Shown one piece after another: positions 33,722 to 43,397 of a stretch of DNA of 64,000 nucleotides. Origin of the DNA: Pseudarthrobacter sulfonivorans (GTDB lineage: Bacteria; Actinomycetota; Actinomycetes; Actinomycetales; Micrococcaceae). The translations under genes were made by a program, and so were the position numbers. The stretch spans positions 1 to 64,000 of the forward strand of contig NZ_JANFCZ010000014.1 of the NCBI RefSeq assembly GCF_024391045.1. The letters are read 5' to 3'. The notes beneath the pieces are model-generated. The model did not search any database and was not told where the DNA came from. It saw only the letters and a list, made by a program, of their open reading frames with translations. Numbering within the stretch: position 1 is the first letter of the stretch; every line of letters begins with the position of its first letter.

Positions 33722-34253
33722 CCTCGGCTGCTTTCCAGGCGCTAATTTCGCAGCCGTTGGTCAGGGCGAAGGACGTATCCACGGGGGTGTCGTCCACGAT
33801 GCCGGTCACCGTGGCCGTCTGCGGGCCGCCGTACTGTTCGGTGCACGCCCGGTCTTTCGGTTTTGGAGCAGGGGTGAGGAGCGCGGCGTTGTTTTTGAGC
33901 GCGGCGCAGGCAGCATCAGCTTTGGGGTGTTTGCTTTCCGCGGTGGGGACTCCGTCCCGGCAGACGAGCGTGTAGTTCACGGCCGGTTCGGTGGCGGACG
34001 GCTTCACCATGATGGCAAGTTCTGCATTCCCGGCGCCGGGGCCCGCCGTCGGGGCCAGGGGTGCTGAAGGGGACGGCGCCGGAACGGTAGTCTCAGTGTC
34101 CGGAGCCGGGGTGCTTGAGCCGCCCTGGCTGGCGGAGGAACTGGCAGTCGGGCCACCGGATGATGGAGCGGGGTTGTTGGGCGTGGCGGTGCACGCGGCG
34201 AGCCCGGCCACGGCGAGAATCGCCAAGAACGGCCGTACTGTTCGCAAAGGCAT
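33690..34253 (-). CDS. SSI-like lipoprotein
   Basis: This 187-residue protein has a lipoprotein signal peptide with lipobox GLAAC (C21) and a Ser/Pro/Thr-rich linker to about residue 75. A domain resembling Streptomyces subtilisin inhibitor follows. Four cysteines match the two SSI disulfides: C98 (YTLVCRDG) with C116 (AACAAL), and C137 (RACTEQYGGP) with C168 (TNGCE). By alignment with SSI, E139 would occupy the P1 position of the reactive loop, which would be unusual for a subtilisin inhibitor. It may bind proteases at the cell surface. It is first in an operon with the 313-residue protein and a shorter SSI-like paralogue, and convergent with the subtilase. Confidence 0.72.
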   Translation of the reverse strand: MPLRTVRPFLAILAVAGLAACTATPNNPAPSSGGPTASSSASQGGSSTPAPDTETTVPAPSPSAPLAPTAGPGAGNAELAIMVKPSATEPAVNYTLVCRDGVPTAESKHPKADAACAALKNNAALLTPAPKPKDRACTEQYGGPQTATVTGIVDDTPVDTSFALTNGCEISAWKAAEDVLGATGGAL

Positions 34254-34277
34254 GAACCCTCCTAGGTTGTTGCCATT

Positions 34278-34760
34278 TTACGCGCTGCCGGCGTCCGCGT
34301 GGTCTGTCCCCGTGGCGGCGATGAGCGCCATCATCGAGCCGTGCAGTTCACGTACCTGTTCGCGGGTCAGACCCAACCGGTTCATCATGGTGCCCGGGAC
34401 GGCCAGTGCCTGTTGCCGCAACTCGGCGCCCGCAGGGGTCAGCCCCACGGCCAGGCTGCGTTCATTTCCGTCCACCCGCTGGCGTGTGACGAAACCGGCT
34501 TCCTCCAGCCGCCGAAGAAGTGGCGAAATGGTGGCTGGCGCCTGGGCCAGGGCCTCGCTGATGTTCCGCAGCGTCCGGGGCGCCGACTCCCACAGGCAGA
34601 GCATCACGAGATACTGCGGGTGGGTCAGGCCCAATTTGTCCAGGACCGGTTTGTAGGCGCCTACGACGCTCCTGGATGCCACGGTGAGGGCAAAGCAGAG
34701 TTGCTGCTCCAGCAGAAGATCGTTGTCCTGATGGTGCGTGGCGTCAGAAATTGCCGTCAT
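34278..34760 (-). CDS. MarR family transcriptional regulator
   Basis: This 160-residue winged-helix repressor has the MarR layout: LLLEQQLCFALTVASRSVVGAYKPVL, then GLTHPQYLVMLCLWES and SEALAQAPATISPLLRRLEEAGFVTRQR with the wing VDGNERSLAVGLTPAG. The opening QLCFALTVASR and LTHPQYLVM resemble the OhrR organic-peroxide branch. The usual N-terminal sensing cysteine is present in QLCFAL (residue 22), but no ohr gene is adjacent. I chose the ATG at 34760 with GGAGG 6 bases upstream. The palindrome at 34777-34788 lies between this gene and the divergent small gene at 34841, so both may be regulated by it. Confidence 0.87.
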   Translation of the reverse strand: MTAISDATHHQDNDLLLEQQLCFALTVASRSVVGAYKPVLDKLGLTHPQYLVMLCLWESAPRTLRNISEALAQAPATISPLLRRLEEAGFVTRQRVDGNERSLAVGLTPAGAELRQQALAVPGTMMNRLGLTREQVRELHGSMMALIAATGTDHADAGSA

Positions 34761-34776
34761 CACAATCCTCCAATAG

Positions 34777-34788
34777 TTAGTGCACTAA
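34777..34788. promoter_or_regulatory. Candidate MarR operator
   Basis: TTAGTGCACTAA is a perfect 12-base palindrome, set in a longer AT-rich near-palindrome AATAGTTAGTGCACTAATTATT (listed as centre plus flanks). It lies 17 bases upstream of the MarR gene and about 50 bases before the divergent gene at 34841. This is the classic position for autoregulation. Confidence 0.65.
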
Positions 34789-34840
34789 TTATTAGCGTAC
34801 ACTGAACTGAGAAATTGGTTCTATCGAAGGGTTCACTTCC

Positions 34841-35083
34841 ATGGGCAAAGGCAAGTCAGCGGACAAGGGCAACGCGTCCCAGCGGTTTATGCGGGCCACC
34901 GGCAAGCTCAGGGTCATTTTTGGCCCCGCCAACCGCAGCTCCCTGGTCCACGACATGACCGAAGAGAACCGGGCTCTCCTGGTCCAGCGTGAGCGGGAAA
35001 CCCAGCAGTGGGAAACGGTCACCCGCCCGGACGGCAGCACCTATGTTGTGCCCCGGAACCCGGGCGACCAGTCCCTGCGCTGA
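34841..35083 (+). CDS. Small unknown protein, paralogue A
   Basis: This 80-residue basic protein is not one I recognise by function. Its core is MRATGKLRVIFGPANRSSL near residues 17-35 followed by an acidic-to-basic helix, and it ends TVTRPDGSTYVVPR. It resembles the next gene's product at the KLRVIFGPA / RLRFFFGPA segment and at the closing T-x-x-G-x-x-Y-x-V-x-R. The two are therefore tandem paralogues. It is divergent from the MarR gene and shares its operator region. The ATG at 34841 follows GAAGGG about 10 bases upstream. Confidence 0.62.
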   Translation: MGKGKSADKGNASQRFMRATGKLRVIFGPANRSSLVHDMTEENRALLVQRERETQQWETVTRPDGSTYVVPRNPGDQSLR

Positions 35084-35188
35084 GAACCCTGCCGGGGCCT
35101 TTTCCGGGCTGCGGGCGTAAAATGGGGGCACTGACTCCAGGAGGAGCCAGTTGCTCTTCGCCCGCACAGTGGGAAGGGGGTGGAAACA

Positions 35189-35404
35189 ATGGGACATGCT
35201 CTCACCGGTTTTATGAATACCACCGATCGGCTCCGGTTCTTCTTTGGACCGGCAACACGCCTTGACTCTGATACGCCAGTAGTGCACGCGCATGATGAGT
35301 TCGAGCAGGCCTCCGAAGAGGACCTTTCCCACTTCGTGGTGGAAACCGATTCCGCGGGACACCACTACGCAGTGCGCCGCGACGACCTCGACAAGCAAAC
35401 CTGA
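35189..35404 (+). CDS. Small unknown protein, paralogue B
   Basis: This 71-residue protein shares the motif DRLRFFFGPATRL and a similar C-terminal beta hairpin (FVVETDSAGHHYAVRRDDL) with the gene at 34841. The middle is more acidic. A GTG 9 bases upstream is possible, but the ATG at 35189 has GGGGG 8 bases upstream and is preferred. The long hairpin at 35418-35480 ends the transcript. The tandem pair suggests an old duplication, and no function is known to me. Confidence 0.62.
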   Translation: MGHALTGFMNTTDRLRFFFGPATRLDSDTPVVHAHDEFEQASEEDLSHFVVETDSAGHHYAVRRDDLDKQT

Positions 35405-35417
35405 TCCAACCAAAAAG

Positions 35418-35480
35418 CAACGCGGGGTCATTTCCGGCTCAATAACTCGTCGTTATTGAGCCGGAAATGACCCCGCGTTG
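35418..35480. repeat. Dispersed long hairpin, copy 3 (bidirectional terminator)
   Basis: A perfect 29-base-pair stem (35418-35446 with 35452-35480) closes a 5-base loop. The outer arms are CAACGCGGGGTCATTT and AAATGACCCCGCGTTG, shared with the copies at 446-500 and 21588-21650. It lies between the convergent paralogue B and lysC genes, 20 bases before the lysC stop. Confidence 0.88.
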
Positions 35481-35499
35481 TTCTTAAAACCAGGGGCGG

Positions 35500-36858
<1,359 letters not shown>

Positions 36859-37066
36859 GCGCGTACCTTCACTGGATCAATCGGGGGAGGTCAGGCACGG
36901 CCATTGCGGTTGGACGGCGTGACGTGTTCAGGCCAGTTTATCGCTGCAGGCCGCCGGGGCAGAATTGTGACCGAATCTCAGCCATACGGCGCACACTGCC
37001 ACAGCGGCTCCGGGCGTAGGCTCAGACGCGTATGCATGCAACGGTTGGGGGACAGGTGCTCGGGGA

Positions 37067-38038
37067 ATGACAGCAAACCAGGACAAAATGGATCTGCCCG
37101 CGCGGCCCGGGGACCCTGGCGGCGACGGGATTACTGCGGTGGGGGTGAGCCGCAGCTTCGGGCAGGTGCGCGCCGTCGAGCATATGGATTTCCATGCGCC
37201 GGCCGGCAAAGTTACCGCCCTGATCGGGCCCAACGGGGCCGGCAAAACGACGCTGTTGCTGATGCTGGCCTCCCTGCTGGCGCCGGATGCCGGGACGATC
37301 ACGGTGGCGGGGCTTGATCCTCAGCACCACCGTGCCGAGGTGCGCCGACGGATCGGTTGGATGCCGGACACGCTGGGCGTGTGGGAGTCACTGACGGCCC
37401 GGGAGATCCTCACGCAGATGGCACGCTTCTACCAGCTGCCCAAGGACGGGATAGCCGGGCGCGTCGCGGAGATGCTGGACCGCGTCCGGCTGGCCGAGCT
37501 CGCCGACCAGCCGGCCCGGGTGCTCTCCCGGGGCCAGCAGCAGCGGCTGAGCCTGGCGCGCGCCCTGATCCATGACCCGTCCGTCCTGCTCCTCGATGAG
37601 CCGGCGTCCGGCCTGGACCCGGGATCGCGGGTGGAACTGCGCGTGATGCTGCGGCAGCTTGCGGCGGAAGGAAAGTCCGTGGTGGTCTCCTCCCACGTGC
37701 TCAGTGAGCTTGACGAAATTGCCGACGCCGCCGTGTTCGTCAACCGCGGACGGACCATCCGGCACCAGTCCACCGACGAGGCGGCCGCCGCCGGCCGGCG
37801 CTATGCCATCTCCGCCACGGACGGCGCGCCGCTCGCCGCCAAGCTCACCGAACTGGGCCTGGCCTTCCGGGTGGAGGACGGCCGCCGCCCTGCCGTCAGC
37901 CTGATGCTGATGAACGACGACGACGCCGCGCGGCTGTTGCGCGACCTGGTGCTGGGTGGGGTGTCGGTCAGGTCCTTCGCTCCCGCTTCGGGTGCCCTGG
38001 AAGAGACGTACATGAACCTCGAGGGGGAGCAGCGATGA
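37067..38038 (+). CDS. ABC transporter ATP-binding protein
   Basis: This 323-residue ATPase has Walker A GPNGAGKT (about 53-60), a VLSRGQQQRLSLAR signature (LSRGQ in place of LSGGQ), Walker B LLLDEPASGLD, and the switch H in SSHVLSELDEIAD. Its C-terminal 100 residues (RRYAISATDGAPL and later) match the region found in gliding- or Nos-type exporters of the DrrA/CcmA group. It would drive efflux or membrane assembly with the permease next door. A TAGGCT at 37017-37022 could be a -10 with a 40-base leader. Its stop overlaps the permease start (ATGA). Confidence 0.88.
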   Translation: MTANQDKMDLPARPGDPGGDGITAVGVSRSFGQVRAVEHMDFHAPAGKVTALIGPNGAGKTTLLLMLASLLAPDAGTITVAGLDPQHHRAEVRRRIGWMPDTLGVWESLTAREILTQMARFYQLPKDGIAGRVAEMLDRVRLAELADQPARVLSRGQQQRLSLARALIHDPSVLLLDEPASGLDPGSRVELRVMLRQLAAEGKSVVVSSHVLSELDEIADAAVFVNRGRTIRHQSTDEAAAAGRRYAISATDGAPLAAKLTELGLAFRVEDGRRPAVSLMLMNDDDAARLLRDLVLGGVSVRSFAPASGALEETYMNLEGEQR

Positions 38039-39186
38039 GCCAGCTGACCGAAACAACCCAGCACCCGCCCACGCACGGCCGTGGCGCCGGTTACCTCGGT
38101 GGTATCCGGGACGTGGTGGTCCTTGAGCTCAAGCAGCGGCTCCGTTCACGCGGCTGGTACATCATGCTGGGCATCTGGTTCGTCCTGACCGGCCTGGTGA
38201 CCTGGCTGACGTGGGCCGCCTGGAATGCCCAGAATGAAGCGCAGCGGTCCTACTCAAACTTCATGCCGGCCCAGACGGGGCCGGGGTCCATGATCTTCGA
38301 AGTGGTGCTGGCCTTCGTCCTCCTTTTCGCTTTGCTGGTGGCGCCGGCGCTCTCCGCCAACGCCGTCAACGGCGACCGCGCCGGCGGCACCCTTGCCATC
38401 CTGCAGGTGACCCTGCTCAAGCCCGGCCAGATCCTGTGGGGGAAGTTCTTCGCCGCGTGGGCGGCCGCCCTGGCGTTCCTGGTTGCCAGCACACCCTTCC
38501 TGATCATCGGCGTCGCCCTGGGCGGCATGACTCCCGGGCACGTTCTGGTGGCCCTGCTGATGCTGGCTGTGGAGGTGGGCGTGGTGTGTTCCATCGGCGT
38601 CGGGATATCCGCACTGGCGGGGCGGCCGCTGTTCTCCATTGTGGTCACCTACCTTGCTGTGGCCGGGCTCGTTTTCGGCTCACTTATTGCCTTCGGCCTG
38701 GGTACCGGGCTCTCGCAGGGCACCATCATGGCCAATCAGGCCCAGTACCGCGGCTATGCACCGTATGAGCCGCTGCAGGAGCAGCCCGCGCCCACTGAAC
38801 CCGAATACACGTGCTCCGGACCGCTGCTGCCACAGCCGGCAGTGCACACTGAACGGGTGGCGTGGATGCTGGCCATGAACCCCTACGTGGTGGTGGCCGA
38901 TGCCATCCCTTACCCGGTACGGACCTCGACTGCGTACGGTATGTCGTCACCCGTGGGCGCCATTGAAACCATCAGCCAGGGTGCCCGCTACGCCATGGCG
39001 GGGCCGGATGGCACCTACCCGTGCGCAAACGGGGAAGCCAAGCCCCGCTATCTGGCGCAGAGCACCCCTCTGTGGCCGCTGGGGCTGGGCCTGCAGCTTG
39101 TGGTCGCGGGGCTGCTGATGTGGCTGGGATGGCGCTCGCTGCGCACCCCCGCGCACAGGCTGGCGCGGGGTACGCGAATCGCCTGA
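38035..39186 (+). CDS. ABC-2 type exporter permease
   Basis: This 383-residue membrane protein has about six helices, with a typical ABC-2 opening ([23 protein letters not shown]), a conserved central GDRAGGTLAILQVTLLKPGQILWGKF motif (coupling segment, split by helices), and a last helix near the end. A roughly 130-residue outer loop (about 235-350) contains two cysteines (YTCSGPLLP and TYPCAN) that might form a disulfide. It pairs with the ATPase at 37067 through an ATGA overlap. The exported substrate is unknown. It converges with recR across only 6 bases, with no room for a terminator. Confidence 0.85.
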   Translation: MSQLTETTQHPPTHGRGAGYLGGIRDVVVLELKQRLRSRGWYIMLGIWFVLTGLVTWLTWAAWNAQNEAQRSYSNFMPAQTGPGSMIFEVVLAFVLLFALLVAPALSANAVNGDRAGGTLAILQVTLLKPGQILWGKFFAAWAAALAFLVASTPFLIIGVALGGMTPGHVLVALLMLAVEVGVVCSIGVGISALAGRPLFSIVVTYLAVAGLVFGSLIAFGLGTGLSQGTIMANQAQYRGYAPYEPLQEQPAPTEPEYTCSGPLLPQPAVHTERVAWMLAMNPYVVVADAIPYPVRTSTAYGMSSPVGAIETISQGARYAMAGPDGTYPCANGEAKPRYLAQSTPLWPLGLGLQLVVAGLLMWLGWRSLRTPAHRLARGTRIA

Positions 39187-39192
39187 GCCGGC

Positions 39193-39792
39193 CTAGGTCA
39201 GGGCGTTACGGCGGCCTTCGAAGGCGCGTCCGAGGGTGACCTCGTCGGCGTACTCAAGGTCGCCGCCCACGGGCAGGCCCGAGGCGAGCCGGGTGACGGC
39301 GATGCCGATGGTCTTCAGCATCCGGGCAAGGTAGGTCGCCGTCGCTTCACCCTCGAGGTTGGGGTCGGTGGCGATGATCACTTCCTGGATGGCGCCGTCG
39401 TTCAGCCGAGTCAGGAGTTCACGGATCCGCAACTGCTCCGGTCCCACCCCCGCGATGGGGTTTATGGCACCGCCGAGTACGTGATACCGGCCACGGAAGG
39501 AGCGGGTGCGTTCCACCGCGAGCACGTCCTTGGATTCCTCCACCACACAGATGACGGACGGGTCGCGCCGCGGATCCCGGCAGATGTTGCACAGGTCCTG
39601 CTCGGTGACGTTGCCGCACACGGTGCAGAATTTGACCCGCTCCTTCACCGTGGTGATGGCTTCGACGAGCCGTTTCATATCCTGGGGATCGGCTTCGAGG
39701 ATGTGGAAGGCAAGCCGTTGGGCGGACTTGGGACCGACTCCGGGAAGGCGTCCGAGCTCGTCGATCAGCTCTTGGACTGCGCCTTCGTACAC
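39193..39792 (-). CDS. recR: Recombination protein RecR
   Basis: RecR helps RecO load RecA at gaps during recombinational repair. The 199-residue length is standard. It has the helix-hairpin-helix [20 protein letters not shown] (residues 12-31), the zinc finger [22 protein letters not shown] with four cysteines (about 56-77), and the Toprim domain with [14 protein letters not shown] and [17 protein letters not shown]. It lies 63 bases downstream of dnaX in the same direction, the common dnaX-recR pair. The intervening recombination factor ybaB is absent here. Confidence 0.96.
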   Translation of the reverse strand: MYEGAVQELIDELGRLPGVGPKSAQRLAFHILEADPQDMKRLVEAITTVKERVKFCTVCGNVTEQDLCNICRDPRRDPSVICVVEESKDVLAVERTRSFRGRYHVLGGAINPIAGVGPEQLRIRELLTRLNDGAIQEVIIATDPNLEGEATATYLARMLKTIGIAVTRLASGLPVGGDLEYADEVTLGRAFEGRRNALT

Positions 39793-39855
39793 GTTTTCCT
39801 CTTTTGGCTTGGTTTGGATGGTGAATGCAACGGCGGCTGCGGCTGCGGCGCGCGG

Positions 39856-42800
39856 CTAGAAACGGGGAACGATCGGGGTTCCGTCCGGGGAGCGCTCCTC
39901 GATCAGTTTCCCGCCCAGAATACGCTCGACGGCGGCACGTCCGAAGACCCCCGATTCCTCGATCGTTTCATCGTCCGCACTCGGGATGTCCTGAACATAC
40001 GTCGCGGTTTCCGCGCGGGCAGGGGCTTTGGCGCGCCCGGCCTCGGCCTCAGGACTGTTAGAAAGCCGCTGGTACAGACTTTGCCGTGCCTGGGCCGCCG
40101 AAGCGGACGTTGCCCGGGCGGGTTGCAGGGGTGCCGGAGCCACGGCGGCCGCCACAGGTTGTACCGGCGCCGACGACGCCATGGCATACTCGCGGACCTC
40201 GGCCCGGCCATGGCCGGCAGCGTCCGGGACCGGCGCTGCAGGGTGGCTTGCCGGCCCACCGGGTTCGCGTGCGGCACCGGCGGGGTCGCCCAAGGGACGG
40301 CTGGGCGCTGCCGGCGGCAGGCCCCAGCTGGCGTCGGCTGCAGACTGCGTGCTGACCGCGGCCGGGGGAACCTGGGCGGTGGCAGGCTCGTAGTCAGGTG
40401 CCGGCGCGGCAACGGTTTCCTCCGCACCGGATGTCGCCGGCCTTTTCCCAACGTTTGGTTCTGTGCCTATGACCCAAACGCCGGGAGCCTGCTCGACGGC
40501 GCGACCCCAGGGATCGTGCGACGTGTCTGCCGGTGGAGTGACTGCGGCAGCGCCGGCGACGGGTGGCGTGCTGACGGCGGCCTGCGGCCGGGCACCCTTG
40601 GCGGCGGGCTGTTTGCCGGTCCGGTGCGCGGCGGCCCCGGGCTGGACGCCTGCCGGCACCGACTTCGCCGCCGTGCGCCGTGGTTCGGCCGGAGCCGATG
40701 GATCCCAATCCATGGGCGGTTCCTCCTCCAGCGGAGGAGCGTCCTCGTCCCGGGGGGGACCCCAGCCGTCGTCGGAGTAGGCGTAGGAGCCGGCATCGGG
40801 CTCGGTGGGACGTGGCTGAACCTGCGGGCCCGGCACCTGTTCACGGCGGGGCTCTTCGGCAAGGGCGTTGTCGACTGGCTTGTGCGAAGCCGGCCCCACA
40901 CTTGGTGGGGCCGCCTGTGTCGCGGCAGGGGCTGCGGTTGGAGGAGCGTACGCAACAGGGGCCGCTTCGGTGACCGGAGCGGTGTCGGCGGAAGGGGCCG
41001 CTTCGGCGGGCGCGGCCACGTGGGTAGGGGGCGCAGTATAGGCAGGCGGGGCCGCAGCGCTCGCCGCCGGTGCCAGTCCCCAGGCTACGTCCGCCGAGCT
41101 GGGCGTGGAGTGCGGGGGCTGTGGGCTAGCGGGTGCTTTTGGGTTTGGCTCAGAGCTCGCTGAACTGTTGGCGGCACCGGCGACGGCGGTGATCTGGCAG
41201 TCGATGCCCACTGTTTTGTGGATCGCCTGACGGAGGTTCTCCGAGTGGTCAGCCCGGCCGAAAGCGCCCGCCAAACCTGATGTGGTGAAAGCGAGCGTCA
41301 GGACCTGGCCATCGAAGGCGCCTACCTGGGCGTTCGGTTCCACCAGGGCCCAGGTGCTGCGCTTGATCTTGGACAGCGTCTGAAGGACCTCGGGCCAGGC
41401 ACGGCGCAGGACCTCAACGTCGCCTGTCGCGGCGGGGCCGGCGGGGCCGACGGGGCCAGCGGGGCTGGCCGGGCCAGCCGGAACGGAGGGCGCCGAAGGG
41501 GCAGGCCGCTGCTGCGGGGCTGCCGGGGGACGGGTGCCGGCGGACTCGTCCACCGGCCAGTCGTTGGTGCTGACCCGCGGCGGCGTGAGCGGTGTCCGGC
41601 CATCGTTGGCCCCTGCTGCGTGCTGCCCTGCAAGGCCGGAACCGGGCTGGGCTGCCGGCGGGGAGGCAGGCGCTGAGGACTCCGGTGCGGACAGTATTGA
41701 GGAAGCGGCGGCCGCAGGAACCGGAGACGCCTGAGCCGCTGCTGCCTGAGCGGGCACTTCAGGGGCGGAGGCCGCCGGAGCAGAGGTCGCCGACGGCCGT
41801 GCCGCTGGCGCCGGACTTGCCGGCACCTCTGGAGCCGGTGCCGGGACGGCCTGATCGGGAGCGGCCGAAACGGGAGCAGCCTGAACAGGGGCGGCCGGGA
41901 CGGCCGTGCCTGCCGGGGTGGCAGCCCCGGCGTCGGCGTTCCCGCCGTAGTTCAGCCGGCGCTCCACGCGGTCGATCCGGGCAGCGATCCCGCGTTCGGT
42001 CTGTTCCGAACTGGGGAGCAGGATGCGGGCGCAAAGGAGTTCCAGGTGGAGCCGGGGCGACGTGGCACCGGTCATTTCCGTCAGTGCCGTGTTGGTGACG
42101 TCTGCGGCGCGGGACAATTCAGCGGCGCCCAGGTTGTGCGCCTGGTTCTGAAGCCTGGCGATCTGGTCCGCCGGCATGCCGCGGAGGATCACCTGTGCGC
42201 TTTCGGGCATCGCCTGGACAATGATGAGGTCGCGGAAGCGTTCCAGCAGGTCCTCGACGAACCGGCGGGGGTCGTGGCCGGTCTGGATGACGCGGTCCAC
42301 CGCCTTGAAGACGGTGCCGGCATCGGAGGCAGCGACGGCCTCCACCACGTCATCGAGCAGTGACGCGTGCGTGTAGCCGAGGAGGGCCACGGCAAGCTCG
42401 TAGTCCAGGCCGTTGGCGCCGGCGCCGGCCATCAGCTGGTCCAGTACGGACAGGGAATCGCGGACCGATCCGCCGCCGGCCCTGACCACCAGGGACAGCA
42501 CGCCCGGGGCAACGGGAACGTTTTCCCGGTTGCACAGCAGTTCCAGGTACGCCATCAGCGGCTCGGGCGGTACCAGCCGGAACGGGTAGTGGTGGGTGCG
42601 GGAGCGGATGGTGCCGATGACTTTGTCCGGCTCCGTGGTGGCGAAGATGAACTTGATGTGCTCCGGCGGCTCTTCGACGATCTTGAGGAGGGCGTTGAAG
42701 CCGGCCGGCGTGACCATGTGGGCCTCATCGATGATGAAGATCTTGTAGCGGTCACGCACAGGGGCGTAGGTTGCGCGTTCGCGAAGGTCGCGGGCGTCGT

Positions 42801-43116
42801 CCACGCCGCCGTGGCTGGCGGCGTCGATCTCGATGACGTCAAGGGATCCGGAACCGCCGCGCGCAAGTTCAACGCAGCTGGGGCAGGTTCCGCAGGGAGT
42901 GTCCGTGGGGCCCTGGGCGCAGTTCAGGCAGCGGGCCAGGATCCTGGCGGACGTGGTCTTGCCGCAGCCGCGGGGACCGGAGAAAAGGTAGGCGTGATTG
43001 ACGCGGTTTTTACGCAGTGCCGTCATGAGCGGCTCCGTGACATGTTCCTGCCCAATAACGTCAGCGAAGGAGTCCGGACGGTATCTGCGGTACAGGGCGG
43101 TGGTTGTAACAGTCAC
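39856..43116 (-). CDS. dnaX: DNA polymerase III subunit gamma/tau
   Basis: DnaX is the clamp-loader ATPase of the replisome. Residues 1-380 are the conserved part: YRRYRPDSFADVIGQEHV, Walker A GPRGCGKTT, a zinc site with Cys in CLNC and C-G-T-C-P-S-C, Walker B IFIIDEAHM, and the SRC-like sensor region SVRDSLSVLDQL. From about 390 the protein is Ala/Pro-rich and disordered for several hundred residues, interrupted near 560-660 by a conserved tau-like domain (LRRAWPEVLQTLSKIKRSTWALV). At 1086 residues it is far longer than E. coli DnaX (643). No frameshift site is visible, so only the full-length form is expected. The GTG start follows TAGGGT by 6 bases. Confidence 0.95.
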   Translation of the reverse strand: MTVTTTALYRRYRPDSFADVIGQEHVTEPLMTALRKNRVNHAYLFSGPRGCGKTTSARILARCLNCAQGPTDTPCGTCPSCVELARGGSGSLDVIEIDAASHGGVDDARDLRERATYAPVRDRYKIFIIDEAHMVTPAGFNALLKIVEEPPEHIKFIFATTEPDKVIGTIRSRTHHYPFRLVPPEPLMAYLELLCNRENVPVAPGVLSLVVRAGGGSVRDSLSVLDQLMAGAGANGLDYELAVALLGYTHASLLDDVVEAVAASDAGTVFKAVDRVIQTGHDPRRFVEDLLERFRDLIIVQAMPESAQVILRGMPADQIARLQNQAHNLGAAELSRAADVTNTALTEMTGATSPRLHLELLCARILLPSSEQTERGIAARIDRVERRLNYGGNADAGAATPAGTAVPAAPVQAAPVSAAPDQAVPAPAPEVPASPAPAARPSATSAPAASAPEVPAQAAAAQASPVPAAAASSILSAPESSAPASPPAAQPGSGLAGQHAAGANDGRTPLTPPRVSTNDWPVDESAGTRPPAAPQQRPAPSAPSVPAGPASPAGPVGPAGPAATGDVEVLRRAWPEVLQTLSKIKRSTWALVEPNAQVGAFDGQVLTLAFTTSGLAGAFGRADHSENLRQAIHKTVGIDCQITAVAGAANSSASSEPNPKAPASPQPPHSTPSSADVAWGLAPAASAAAPPAYTAPPTHVAAPAEAAPSADTAPVTEAAPVAYAPPTAAPAATQAAPPSVGPASHKPVDNALAEEPRREQVPGPQVQPRPTEPDAGSYAYSDDGWGPPRDEDAPPLEEEPPMDWDPSAPAEPRRTAAKSVPAGVQPGAAAHRTGKQPAAKGARPQAAVSTPPVAGAAAVTPPADTSHDPWGRAVEQAPGVWVIGTEPNVGKRPATSGAEETVAAPAPDYEPATAQVPPAAVSTQSAADASWGLPPAAPSRPLGDPAGAAREPGGPASHPAAPVPDAAGHGRAEVREYAMASSAPVQPVAAAVAPAPLQPARATSASAAQARQSLYQRLSNSPEAEAGRAKAPARAETATYVQDIPSADDETIEESGVFGRAAVERILGGKLIEERSPDGTPIVPRF

Positions 43117-43122
43117 GGAAAA

Positions 43123-43128
43123 ACCCTA
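43123..43128 (-). promoter_or_regulatory. Candidate -10 (TAGGGT) for leaderless dnaX
   Basis: On the minus strand TAGGGT ends 6 bases before the dnaX GTG at 43116, and no Shine-Dalgarno fits between them. The same spacing occurs at five other genes in the window. Confidence 0.5.
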
Positions 43129-43185
43129 CCAATCCGGGCCGACATTCAGTCCCTCGCGGGCGGTCGCCCTGTGGGCAATAGTAAA

Positions 43186-43274
43186 GACCCCCCATGCACC
43201 CGCCAGAGCCCGTTTACCCTTGCTACCTTCCGGTCCTGGGGGAGTTCAACAGGATGACGCCACATGAGGGGCCG
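43186..43274 (-). ncRNA. ffs: Signal recognition particle RNA (4.5S, small bacterial type)
   Basis: On the minus strand the conserved domain IV core GACCGGAAGGTAGCAAGGG is present, with the GGAA tetraloop-type segment and the flanking AGCA bulge that binds Ffh. The ends pair over most of their length: GCCCCTC and following bases at the 5' side with GGGGGGTC near the 3' side. This gives a rod of about 89 nucleotides. The RNA guides ribosomes making membrane and secreted proteins to the membrane. It lies between the tRNA-Ser gene and dnaX, the standard actinobacterial position. The ends are approximate. Confidence 0.92.
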
Positions 43275-43397
43275 CAGATAACTTTACCCGAACTTTTGGT
43301 GTGGCTCGAACCGGCCCCGGCGGGTGGCCGGTTTGCCGGGCTCTCCCCCTGAGGGTGGCCAGTTCACCCGGGCCCGGGCCCGGGTACGGTGCACGCG

